64,000 bases of DNA from Bacillota bacterium. GTDB lineage: Bacteria > Bacillota > UBA4882 > UBA8346. Shown piece by piece: positions 17,766-25,870 of this stretch. The stretch spans positions 186,001 through 250,000 of the forward strand of contig JAEXFN010000018.1 in the NCBI GenBank assembly GCA_023400055.1, read 5' to 3'. Below the pieces are notes generated by a model. It saw nothing but the letters and a program-made list of their open reading frames with translations, had not been told where the DNA came from and did no database searches. The position numbers were made by a program, and so were the translations under genes. Numbering within the stretch: position 1 is the first letter of the stretch; every line of letters begins with the position of its first letter.

Positions 17766-18125
17766 ATGGGACCTCATCATCAAAGTTTTTTAGTTGAAAT
17801 TTGACTTCACTTTTTTTCTCGTATTAACGAGGTTCCCCATACTTTTCATTTGATTGACCCAGCGCTAATGTTTTTAGAAATCTTCGGTCTTGCAATCATA
17901 ATGATTAAAAGATCGTGAATACAGTATTCAGAATAAAACAAAAACATTAAAATATTATGACAGAACCTTAATTTTTTTTAAGGATTTGGTGAAGAACCTT
18001 TTCTTCCGCCTAATTGGATGATCATAAAAACTTTACGGTTATAGTTAAATTAAATTCCTAGCCAAGCATCGTATCTCTAAAGCCAGCCATGATGATGGCA
18101 AAATTAAAGAATTCAATTCAACTTA

Positions 18126-18176
18126 TTACGAAAGATATTTATTTCATCCTAATATAGCAGGATTATCCTTTCGTAA
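18126..18176. promoter_or_regulatory. Dyad in the divergent control region of the kinase and response regulator genes
   Basis: The 476-bp AT-rich gap 17766-18241 separates two divergent regulatory genes. Its clearest feature is the inverted repeat TTACGAAAG (18126-18134) and CTTTCGTAA (18168-18176), with ATCCT and AGGAT nested inside. It ends 65 bp before the response regulator start and could be its operator or a 5' leader hairpin. No unambiguous -35/-10 pair was assigned. Confidence 0.5.
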
Positions 18177-18241
18177 CTTAGTATATTAAGTATTAGTTTA
18201 TGGCCTTAACGCTAAGTCGATATCAGAAGGGATGATATCCG

Positions 18242-18940
18242 ATGAACAAAGCCAAAGTTTTAATCGTCGATGATGAGGAATATGTCAGGAAGTTGGTCAC
18301 CGTAGCCTTAGAAAGCGAGAACATGCAGGTATGCCAGGCGAGTAATGGCGCTGAAGCTTTGGAAATTATAAACCACGATTTTTTTGATCTGATCATCCTG
18401 GACATTATGATGGATGGGCTCGATGGATATGAAACCATCGCCAAGATTCGTTCTCAAGGAATTAATGCTCCGGTTTTTTTTCTAACTGGTAAAGGTGAGG
18501 ATTATGATAAAATCCTTGGATTTGGGATCGGGGCCGACGCTTATATCACCAAACCTTTCAGCCCGGCAGTGCTTTGTGCGGAAGCAAAAACTCATATCAA
18601 ACGTTATCAGAAACTTTTAGAGAGAAGAGACAATTCCTCCAAGATCCAACACGGTCCCTTTATTTTGAATTTAAAAACTTTTACTTTTTATAAAAATAAC
18701 CAGGAACTCTTTTTATCATCCAAAGAAGCTTTTCTTATGAAATTTTTTATGGAACATCCAAATCAAGTCTTCTCTAAGGAACAATTGTATAAAAACGTAT
18801 GGAATGATACAGTGGTTGATGACAATTCTATCATCGTCTATATCAGTCGTTTACGATCAAAAATTGAGGACAGCCCGGATAAGCCCCGTTATATACAGAC
18901 TGTTTGGGGGATTGGCTATAAATTTACAATCGAAGATTAA
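18242..18940 (+). CDS. OmpR/PhoB-family response regulator
   Basis: A 232-residue regulator. The receiver domain (1-120) has the acidic pair in VDDEE, the phospho-acceptor Asp in LIILDIMMDG near residue 54, and Lys in YITKPFSP. The C-terminal winged helix (about 135-230) has the OmpR-type pattern SSKEAFLMKFFMEHPNQVFS and VYISRLRSKIEDSPDKPRYI followed by GIGYKF. It is transcribed away from the hybrid kinase gene and is the only DNA-binding response regulator near it, so it is the likely partner controlling the citrate cluster. AAGGGATGA precedes the ATG. Confidence 0.88.
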   Translation: MNKAKVLIVDDEEYVRKLVTVALESENMQVCQASNGAEALEIINHDFFDLIILDIMMDGLDGYETIAKIRSQGINAPVFFLTGKGEDYDKILGFGIGADAYITKPFSPAVLCAEAKTHIKRYQKLLERRDNSSKIQHGPFILNLKTFTFYKNNQELFLSSKEAFLMKFFMEHPNQVFSKEQLYKNVWNDTVVDDNSIIVYISRLRSKIEDSPDKPRYIQTVWGIGYKFTIED

Positions 18941-19267
18941 GATTAGTACATTAAGTCTTAACAGTTTTTCTTTTTCAAAATGATATCCAGAATGATTGAC
19001 TCTGATGAAATAAATCGACTTATTACTTCCTTGCCGGATAAGGTACCTGTGGATACAAATAGCTAAATATAAATCCCAATTAACAGAGCCAATTGGGACA
19101 TAAGAGTAAATTCGTTTATTGAAGATTGAAGGCGGAGAAAAACTAAAAGAATCAGTCCTCTTATTGACGATTTTCACTAACGGATTCAAATCGAACTTTA
19201 TGCCTTTATGAAAAACACTTATATCAAAAGGAGTTTTTATGCCTTCCTCATCGCTGAAAGTTTTTTG

Positions 19268-19330
19268 AACCCCGCGTCTAACGTGGGGTTTTCTCATATA
19301 AAAACCCCGTCATCAGAAATGACGGGGTTT
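19268..19330. terminator. Two back-to-back hairpins (bidirectional terminator)
   Basis: AACCCCGCG / CGTGGGGTT at 19268-19290 is followed by TTTCTC on the plus strand. AAAACCCCGTCAT / ATGACGGGGTTT at 19301-19330 is preceded by AAAA and works for the minus strand. The pair separates the response regulator region from the small minus-strand gene. Between the regulator stop and these hairpins (18941-19267) no gene is convincing. Confidence 0.8.
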
Positions 19331-19352
19331 CAGAGGCGGCCTACCAAACGGT

Positions 19353-19547
19353 TTAATGAACTTTATCGATGACCAGCAATTTCTTGGCATGGTAAAGATG
19401 TTCAATGGCGATCAGGATCTCATCCTTGACCTTTTCGTCAATATCGGCGGCTTTGTTCATAAAGGTTTTCATCTGGCCGATCTTAAAGACCAGTTCCGCT
19501 TCTAGCAGCGTCTTGGGGATTGGGTCGTTCAAAACGGATACCTCCAT
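19353..19547 (-). CDS. Small helical protein of unknown function
   Basis: A 64-residue frame predicted to be almost entirely helical, acidic and lysine-rich, without Cys or membrane segments. The first ATG lacks a convincing ribosome-binding site, which lowers confidence. In favour of a real gene are the biased, protein-like composition and the terminator hairpin immediately behind its stop codon. No family is recognised. Confidence 0.45.
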   Translation of the reverse strand: MEVSVLNDPIPKTLLEAELVFKIGQMKTFMNKAADIDEKVKDEILIAIEHLYHAKKLLVIDKVH

Positions 19548-19823
19548 CGCTTCACAAGTTGGATTTTACGCTTCATAAGCTTACCATCCTTTACATCGGT
19601 CGGGATCCAGCGACGCTTTAGAAACACATTCTTCCTGGATTGGATGGATACTGCCGCGGTTTGACCGAGACTAAGCGCTCTAAAATTGGGTAAACTAGCG
19701 TAGAACCACGGTTTTTAACATTGCGGCGCATTGCCGGAGCGTTTTTCCGTCATCTACCAGGAAATGGTTCACTCCCAACCGGGAGGCTTCCGTTTGAATC
19801 CATAAAGAAAGGCCGGGGCTAGA

Positions 19824-20033
19824 ATGCAGAATCAGGAGATCCACCCGATGGACATCATCCGTCTCATAGACGGCAGCGAAGGCACGGTCGTCGGTGTGCT
19901 GCACACCGGCGGAGCTCCCGAATTTATCGTGGAGATTATTGGCACCGACGAGATCCGGGAGACCGTGCCGCTGGAGCAGATCAAGGAGGTCATCTTTCAA
20001 CTGCCGCTGTCCGAGCCGGATCAGAAGCACTGA
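19824..20033 (+). CDS. Small DUF4926-like beta-barrel protein
   Basis: A 69-residue protein. The core DIIRLIDGSEGTVVGVL followed by EFIVEIIG and VPLEQI resembles the DUF4926 pattern, a short SH3-like barrel with a GTVV turn and a conserved VEF/VEI strand. Proteins of this kind are often next to toxin-antitoxin or mobile genes, but their role is not established. GGCCGGGG is the only possible ribosome-binding site. It faces the end of the tail/lysis operon and is on the opposite strand. Confidence 0.5.
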   Translation: MQNQEIHPMDIIRLIDGSEGTVVGVLHTGGAPEFIVEIIGTDEIRETVPLEQIKEVIFQLPLSEPDQKH

Positions 20034-20049
20034 AGGCCGGTCCGGTGCC

Positions 20050-20343
20050 TTAGGCGGCGGACCCGTCGGCCTGCTGCAACGCGGCGTGCGGGTTTAATTT
20101 GCCTTGGCTGTTCAACTTGGCTACGATCGCATCGACCAGGTACGGCAGGAAGAATTTGACCAGCGCCACCGCCAGCGCCGGCAACTTGAACTCCCCGGCC
20201 GCCGCGCCGATCACCGCCGCGACCGCCTCTACTACCGCCTTCTTCTTCGCCGAGCCGCTATTCCCGGTACTCTCCTGAGCGAAGACGTACTCCTCGACGA
20301 TGACCTTGATTGCATTCCAAAATGTTTCAAATAGTTCTTTCAT
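20050..20343 (-). CDS. Small holin-like or tail-module end protein
   Basis: A 97-residue protein with an amphipathic N terminus, an Ala-rich segment (VVEAVAAVIGAAAGEF) and a hydrophobic stretch (LPALAVALVKFFLPYLVDAIVA). The layout resembles small phage holins of the LL-H/superfamily-6 type, though similarity is too weak for a firm family call. GGAGGAATACAAA precedes the ATG. It is the last gene of the phage tail and lysis module, 50 bp after the endolysin gene, where a holin or lysis accessory would be expected. A separate and clearer holin is at 34161-34649. Confidence 0.55.
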   Translation of the reverse strand: MKELFETFWNAIKVIVEEYVFAQESTGNSGSAKKKAVVEAVAAVIGAAAGEFKLPALAVALVKFFLPYLVDAIVAKLNSQGKLNPHAALQQADGSAA

Positions 20344-20393
20344 TTTGTATTCCTCCCATATATTGTTATTGGTTTCATGACTCGTAATCCGGA

Positions 20394-20936
20394 TTATTTC
20401 CGCACATCCAGCCAGACCCGGTTGCGCAGCCAACCGAGTTCGAAACGCTCCTGGCCGGAGTCGGCCGCGCCGATCTCCAGATAGTGGCGGCCGCGGTAGA
20501 GATTGAAGGTCTTGACCAGGTCCACTTCCATGCCCCGCGCCAGCGCCGCTTGGAGCGCGGCCAGCGTCCGTGGTCCGATCGCGCTGTCGACTGTCAGCTC
20601 CGGCCAGAGGGCCGCGCGCTGGTTCAACAGGTTCAACGCCTGCTGCAGCAACCGGCCGGCAGTAGCCACCCCGCAGTGAACGCCGCAGTCGAAAAGATTC
20701 TCCGCTGACAGCTGGCTGGGGCAGCCGTCCAGCTGTGCCGCGTCCCAATAACCCGCCTTGTAAATCCGCCGCGCCCAGTCGAGCGGCAATGCCGCTATCT
20801 CGCCCTGATAACCATAGGCCCGGGCCGTCGCCTCGCTGATCCCGTAACGGGTCCGGCCGCCCCGATCGACGGAGTCGTCGCTATAGCCGCCTTCCAGGCG
20901 TAATGTTTTTTGGAAGGCCGGTTCAAAGTCAGCCAA
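20394..20936 (-). CDS. Phage endolysin, GH108-type muramidase
   Basis: A 180-residue protein with an N-terminal glycoside hydrolase family 108 domain: LEGGYSDDSVDRGG near residue 14, with the catalytic Glu in EGG, then RYGIS and FDCGVHCG. The C-terminal part (about 100-180) has the PG_binding_3 pattern SAIGPRTLAALQAAL. It cleaves peptidoglycan to release phage particles or tailocins. The start codon is TTG behind a perfect AAGGAGGTGAT at 6 bp. There is no signal peptide, so release depends on a holin. A frameshifted second copy lies at 23800-24093. Confidence 0.9.
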   Translation of the reverse strand: MADFEPAFQKTLRLEGGYSDDSVDRGGRTRYGISEATARAYGYQGEIAALPLDWARRIYKAGYWDAAQLDGCPSQLSAENLFDCGVHCGVATAGRLLQQALNLLNQRAALWPELTVDSAIGPRTLAALQAALARGMEVDLVKTFNLYRGRHYLEIGAADSGQERFELGWLRNRVWLDVRK

Positions 20937-21153
20937 GGATGATCACCTCCTTTCGTTTGTGGTTGAAGGTAAAGAAAGTAAAGTAAAGAAGTTAAAAAAG
21001 AAGATTCCCGGGCGCTGGACGGAGCCGGAATCTTCGGGACACGGGTTTTATTGCGATTGGAGTCTTTATTTGTACATGGATCCTCACCTCTGCGTCGTAA
21101 AATAAAAAAGAATCCCTAAAGAGATCCTTTGGCCGCATATTGAGGGGCTTTTC

Positions 21154-22197
21154 TCAAGCAAATACCATTCGACTTGTTTCAGGATTGATTTCACAGCTAA
21201 GACATTCAAGTGCGTTAAACAGATGGTGATACATTATCGAATGAAATTTGCACGCCCGATTTTTTTCCGCTTCCGTCTGGAGGATGCAATGAGCCGCGTC
21301 GCAAACGGGATACGCCGCACAACTTCGACACTTCTCAAGCGGTTTGATGTGTTTTTTAAATTCACCTTCACAGTCTTCCAGTTCAGCAATGGTCCCCAGG
21401 CGAATATCGGAGTTGTGGCATAAAAAGACATTTCCCTGCAGATCGATATTGGCGACAGTAGTCATCACGCCGCAGCGCGGATAATCGACTGTGTCCGGGT
21501 TTTTCATCCGCTGGAGCAATACCCGCAGGGTCGGTTCGAAAAATAAATATTCCCTGGCGTTTAGCTCCCCTTGCCGTACTTTCTCCACAAACTCCTCGGT
21601 TAACCGTTCGAACATGGCATCGAGCCGTTCATAATCGAAGCCGCCGATCAAGGGATCTCCGCTGAAATCTTTTAAGATATCAAAATTCACATGAACTTTG
21701 CCGTCAAACAACGCGTCGTAATAATCCCAGAGTTCAAAGATGTCTTGATTCAGCGCATTAAGGACACAACATATTCCTTTGCTTTTCAACTTCAGAAAAA
21801 GCGAAAGAATGCGCCCATCCTTTAAAACATCGTGTCCCCGCGTTATTTCGGTTTTGGGCCCGTCATGGCTTAAGCCGACGTTAACCCGGTAACGGTTGAG
21901 GAAATCGACCTTTTCTGCGGTTAAAAGACTGCCATTGGTGATAATGTTGATGTTTACGCCGCTCCGTTTTTCACGGATGAAGGGTACGATTTCTTTGATG
22001 GTATTCCAATAAATCAAAGGTTCGCCGCCCCATAACATGAATTTGTCAATGCCCAAATTATCCGCAATGAAATTTCTAATTGCATCAAAATTGTCGCAAC
22101 TGGGAATCTCCTGGTCGATATTGTCTCTTTGCATGCAATAGCGGCAGCGGAAATTGCATTTGCTACCGAAATTGACGAACAGCGTTTGGAAACTCAT
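21154..22197 (-). CDS. Radical SAM/SPASM-domain peptide-maturase-like protein
   Basis: A 347-residue radical SAM enzyme. The CX3CX2C cluster motif is CNFRCRYC at residues 14-21, followed by WGGEPL (SAM binding) and NIITNGSLL. The C-terminal SPASM-type region has Cys residues in RCGVMTTVANIDLQGNVFLCHN and CRSCAAYPVCDAAHC, enough for an auxiliary Fe-S cluster. SPASM enzymes mature peptides (anSME, sactipeptide and ranthipeptide types). AAGGAG is 9 bp before the ATG. It lies inside the tail module, between a tail fibre gene that ends in CDCNCSDC and the endolysin, and is AT-richer than both. Its substrate is unknown; the fibre tail is a candidate. Confidence 0.85.
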   Translation of the reverse strand: MSFQTLFVNFGSKCNFRCRYCMQRDNIDQEIPSCDNFDAIRNFIADNLGIDKFMLWGGEPLIYWNTIKEIVPFIREKRSGVNINIITNGSLLTAEKVDFLNRYRVNVGLSHDGPKTEITRGHDVLKDGRILSLFLKLKSKGICCVLNALNQDIFELWDYYDALFDGKVHVNFDILKDFSGDPLIGGFDYERLDAMFERLTEEFVEKVRQGELNAREYLFFEPTLRVLLQRMKNPDTVDYPRCGVMTTVANIDLQGNVFLCHNSDIRLGTIAELEDCEGEFKKHIKPLEKCRSCAAYPVCDAAHCILQTEAEKNRACKFHSIMYHHLFNALECLSCEINPETSRMVFA

Positions 22198-22415
22198 CTT
22201 TATTGCTCCTTACTTATCGTCTCTTTTGTTTAATAATATTTCTTTTGGAGCAGATGTAATAAAAAAATTTTTCTACAGCAGACTGGAGTATCTTCGATAG
22301 TATTGCTCTTAAGCCTAAACAAACGTAGCAAGCAGAGGTGGTTTATCCTTTAGAGATTAAAAACTAATTGTTTATTAAATATCAGATAAATTTCTTATCT
22401 CATTTTGAGCCTTCA

Positions 22416-23582
22416 TCAATTGGAAGAACAATCACTACAGTTACAATCACAGTTGCTCATAATTCTTGTTACAGTATGGTTATGCGCAGCAGTAATTAAT
22501 CGCTGTAATAAATCTTGGAGAGCATAAGTTCCAGCAGTAATGACCGGAGCTTCATGAACATTATATCTTACTATATTTCCGGCTCCAATTACGTTTTCTG
22601 GATCAGTAACGCTTTCTGCTGGCATAACTCGATCCTTTTGAGTACCACCAGTTACAGTAATGGTAGTATTCATCATATTAGATGAAATTACACCATTTGT
22701 ATCGACACTAATACCACTCCCAACTTTAACACCGCCGACCGTAGTGGTTGTAGCAACTGGTATGTTACTTACAGGAACCTTAGCATTAGTGTCTAACTTC
22801 AAAATGTTGTTTGCAGCATTCCCTGGTGCATACCCCCCAACTGTCGTCGCATTGCCCCCATTCGCCGCAGCTGTCACTGTGATGTTGGTGCTTCCGTCGA
22901 AAGCCACACCATTAATCGTCCGAGCCGTCGCCAACTTAGTTGCAGTCGGTGCGTTCCCTGCAATGGTTGTTACTAACGATGCGTCGGCCGATCCATCAAA
23001 TGCAACTGACCCGGTTACTCCCCCTGTCAATGCAATGTTCCGAGGAGTTGCCAACTTCGAAGTCGTGGCTGCGTTTCCAGTACAAGCCGCCGCGCTTGCT
23101 ACCGTCCCAGTTACTGCCACAGTCAATCGATCATTGGTCGCATCAGGTGTCAACGCAATATTGGTTCCCGCCACCATCTCCAGTGTATCGGTCTTGCCGT
23201 CGGCCTGAATCGTCGTGGTCCCGACCAGGATGTTGCTAAAGGCGTTCTGATTGACCTCGGCACCGGAGGCTACTGTATCCAACTTAGCTTTGTCAGTGTT
23301 GGACATCATACCGTTGCTGGAACTAGTGGCTGCGGCGTGAGTATGGCCGGCTGTGGCGAAGGCGCTCGCCAGGCTGCCACCGAGCTTCTCAGCGTTCAAA
23401 TTGGTGTTCAAGTTACCATTGGAAACCGGGATGTTGCCGTTAGCATTGCCGGGACTCAAATCCTGCAGCTTTTGGGCATTGACGATCTTATCATCCTTCA
23501 AAGCCCTGAAATTTTCGCGGATCTCCGCCGGAGCCGCCGCGATATAGTCGTTGTCGCTAGGTAAATTTCCGTTATAAGCCAT
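22416..23582 (-). CDS. Tail fibre protein C with Cys-rich C terminus
   Basis: A 388-residue tail fibre paralogue. The N-terminal 150 residues (MAYNGNLPSDNDYIAAAPAE, then NAEKLGGSLASAF and HTHAAATSSSNGMMSNTDKA) are shared with the fibres at 24348 and 25871. The middle has collagen-like or beta-helical Ala/Thr/Asn repeats (TATKLATARTINGVAFDGS). The C terminus differs: HNHTVTRIMSNCDCNCSDCSSN, with five Cys in total at the very end including CDCNCSDC. GGAGGAGATCAAC precedes the ATG at 23582. It is the last of three tandem fibres and is followed by the radical SAM gene. It probably forms the receptor-binding tip; the role of the Cys tail is unknown. Confidence 0.8.
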   Translation of the reverse strand: MAYNGNLPSDNDYIAAAPAEIRENFRALKDDKIVNAQKLQDLSPGNANGNIPVSNGNLNTNLNAEKLGGSLASAFATAGHTHAAATSSSNGMMSNTDKAKLDTVASGAEVNQNAFSNILVGTTTIQADGKTDTLEMVAGTNIALTPDATNDRLTVAVTGTVASAAACTGNAATTSKLATPRNIALTGGVTGSVAFDGSADASLVTTIAGNAPTATKLATARTINGVAFDGSTNITVTAAANGGNATTVGGYAPGNAANNILKLDTNAKVPVSNIPVATTTTVGGVKVGSGISVDTNGVISSNMMNTTITVTGGTQKDRVMPAESVTDPENVIGAGNIVRYNVHEAPVITAGTYALQDLLQRLITAAHNHTVTRIMSNCDCNCSDCSSN

Positions 23583-23799
23583 GTTGATCTCCTCCTCTAA
23601 ATTAAAAAACCGCCTGCTCAAATAGCGATTTACTAACTTTTATAAATGAAATAGATATTTATCTTAAAGAATCAAACTATCGCATCCATGACAAATTGAG
23701 ATTTAGATCACTTAGTATAACTACTTTCTCGATCCTTGGATTTTTAGTAATGCCCTGGAGTTTTCGTTTCTTAACTTTGGTTTCAAGTATTTTCGCCTG

Positions 23800-24093
23800 C
23801 TATTGTAGGAGGCTGGCTGTGACCACCCTCGCAATGGACGCCGCAGTCGAAGAGGTTCTCCGCCAACAACTAGCTGGGGCAACCGTCCAGCTGTACCGCG
23901 TCCCAATAACCCGCCTTGTAAATCCGCCGCGCCCATTCGAGCGGCAACGCCGCCATCTCGCCCTGATAACCATAGGCCCGGGCCGTCGCCTCGCTGATCC
24001 CGTAGCAGGTTCGGCCGCCCCGATCAGCGGGTCGTCGCTGTAGCCGACTTCGAGGCTCAGCGTTTTTTGGAAAGCTGGTTCAAAGTTGGTCAT
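23800..24093 (-). pseudogene. Degenerate second copy of the GH108 endolysin gene
   Basis: From ATG 24093 the frame reads TNFEPAFQKTLSLEVGYSDDP, matching the intact endolysin at 20394. A frameshift then breaks it, and the rest (YGYQGEMAALP, RRIYKAGYWDA, QLDGCPSQL, FDCGVHC) continues in another frame until the similarity stops at about 23800. EGG has become EVG. It lies between fibres B and C, so the endolysin-fibre block was probably duplicated and one lysin copy has decayed. The remaining bases of 23583-24347 hold a downstream fibre B repeat fragment and nothing else recognisable. Confidence 0.85.
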
Positions 24094-24204
24094 TCTCAAC
24101 ATCCTCCAAGCAATTTTCTAAAATCCAAGCTTTCCTTTTTATCACTAGTCTCCCCATTGATTCCTCACCCTTCCGACAAAAATCCCAGCCACAAATTTTG
24201 TAAC

Positions 24205-24260
24205 CGGGAACTCAGCGAGCCGCAAGGAATGCCAGAATACTTGCTGGTCATCTATCCTAT
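24205..24260. repeat. Short repeat behind fibre B (pair with 25804-25860)
   Basis: GGGAACT, then CGCAAGGAATGCCAGAATACTTG in this copy (CGCAAGAAATG... in the other), then GTCAT. The copies lie 60-90 bp behind the stop codons of fibres B and A. On the plus strand the differences in the MPEYLLVI-encoding part are silent, which hints at a decayed coding fragment; on the minus strand both copies could encode a short peptide starting MTNKYSG or MTSKYSG. Confidence 0.55.
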
Positions 24261-24347
24261 CATCCTCCCTTAGCCCTCGGGCAATCCTTGCCAATACACT
24301 TTCTCGGTCGCCGAATCGTTGATCCCCTACAGAACGGTCTGGTCATC

Positions 24348-25571
24348 TTAATAACCGATTGCAAACCAATATAAAGTAGTCACGGTAACACCGTTATAGT
24401 GAACAATTGTTGCAGAAGTACTTGAAACGCTACTAACAATATTATTCCAGCTTGGAGCTTGTAAACTATTTGAAGTTGAAAAATTTACATAAATACATTT
24501 ATTAGAAAAGACAATGGGAAAAGTAATTGTTACAGCTGTTCCATTCGCAACATTAGGAATTTGTCCCCATTGTAAAATAAACCCACTACTCAATATTTGA
24601 TATCCATTGGTAGCAAAGGAATGTCCGGCATCCATTCCCGCAGCGGTACTCAACACGCCACCTGCATCAATACTCAAATTCGCCCCGATCTTGACCCCGC
24701 CAAGCGCCGAAGCCGACGCAACCGGCAAATTTCCGCTCGGGACCTTGGAACCGCTATCCAGCCTCAAAACATTGTTCGCGGCGTTCCCCGGAGCCGCGCC
24801 GCCCACTGTCACCGCATCCCCGGTAATACTAGCCGGTAGTTTGGCATTGGCATCCAACTTCAAAATCTTGCCGGCGGCAACAGTCGTGACGACATCGGAA
24901 ACATTAACTTTCTTCGCATCAAGCTCATTTAAAGCTGCCTGGACTGTCGTTGCGGCAATATTTCCGGCAGGGGTATTACTCACTTCCCCAGCCGCCACTT
25001 GTCCCCATGCGGCCGATCCAGCAGTTGAACCCGCCTTCAGCACCTTGGTATTGTTTACGCTTCCGGTAGCCGGGACATGGAGGTTGCCATCTCCAGTATT
25101 GTGGGCAATGGTCACCCGGTCATTGGTCGCATCTGGCGTCAATGCAATATTGGTTCCCGCCACCATCTCCAGCGTATCAGTCTTGCCATCCGCCTGAATC
25201 GTAGTACTCCCAACCAGGATGTTACTAAAAGCGTTTTGATTGACCTCCGCTCCAGCTGCTACAGTGTCCAGCTTGGCCTTGTCAGTGTTGGACATCATGC
25301 CGTTACTGGAACTAGTGGCTGCAGCGTGGGTATGGCCGGCCGTTGCAAAGGCGCTGGCCAGGTTGCCACCGAGCTTCTCGGCGTTTAGGTTGACATTCAG
25401 ATTGCCATTGGCGACCGGGATGTTGCCGCTGGCGTTGCCGGGGCTCAGGTCCTGTAATTTTTGGGCGTTGACGATCTTGTCGTCCTTTAAAGCCCTGAAA
25501 TTCTCGCGGAGTTCCGCCGGACCCGCCGCGATATAGTCATTGTCGGCAGGTGAATTGCCATTGTAAGCCAA
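24348..25571 (-). CDS. Tail fibre protein B
   Basis: A 407-residue tail fibre paralogue. The first 150 residues nearly match fibres A and C (start MAYNGNSPADNDYIAAGPAE). From about residue 150 to 300 it has a distinct repeat region (NTKVLKAGSTAGSAAWGQV, PAGNIAATTVQAALNELDAK), and the C terminus (AGHSFATNGYQILSSGFILQWG to TLYWFAIGY) is of the type seen in gp53-like tip domains of phage fibres. The start is TTG with GGAGGAG upstream. The fibre would bind cell-surface receptors; three different tips on a common stem suggest alternative or mixed specificities. Confidence 0.85.
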   Translation of the reverse strand: MAYNGNSPADNDYIAAGPAELRENFRALKDDKIVNAQKLQDLSPGNASGNIPVANGNLNVNLNAEKLGGNLASAFATAGHTHAAATSSSNGMMSNTDKAKLDTVAAGAEVNQNAFSNILVGSTTIQADGKTDTLEMVAGTNIALTPDATNDRVTIAHNTGDGNLHVPATGSVNNTKVLKAGSTAGSAAWGQVAAGEVSNTPAGNIAATTVQAALNELDAKKVNVSDVVTTVAAGKILKLDANAKLPASITGDAVTVGGAAPGNAANNVLRLDSGSKVPSGNLPVASASALGGVKIGANLSIDAGGVLSTAAGMDAGHSFATNGYQILSSGFILQWGQIPNVANGTAVTITFPIVFSNKCIYVNFSTSNSLQAPSWNNIVSSVSSTSATIVHYNGVTVTTLYWFAIGY

Positions 25572-25803
25572 TTGATCTCCTCCTTTTAATTAAAAACCCA
25601 CCTGTTCAACTAGTGATTGGGTTTGTCTGATGAAAACCACTTTTTCAAGGCCGATATGCCGCCAAGCGAGGGTAATAGCGTTCAACGTCCACATAATAAT
25701 AGTAGCCTAAAAATAATGTAATATTGAAGAGAATCCATTTCTCTCCAATCTTTATCTACCCTTATCCCTACTTCTCCCATTAATTCAGGCTTGTTTTGAC
25801 TAC

Positions 25804-25860
25804 TGGGAACTGGCCGAGTGGCCGCAAGAAATGCCAGAATACTTGTTAGTCATTCAGCCC
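25804..25860. repeat. Short repeat behind fibre A (pair with 24205-24260)
   Basis: Second copy of the 55-bp fragment described at 24205-24260, 11 bp after the fibre A stop. It indicates that fibre A and fibre B, each with its downstream flank, arose from one duplicated unit. Confidence 0.55.
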
Positions 25861-25870
25861 TTTCCACCGT

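Noticed and set aside
18857..19297. Minus-strand frame of 146 codons overlapping the response regulator end
   Set aside because: Overlaps the end of a confident gene, no ribosome-binding site, and ends in terminator hairpins.
19695..20030. Minus-strand frame of 111 codons opposite the DUF4926-like gene
   Set aside because: The plus-strand product has a better protein-like pattern; the minus frame has no start signal.
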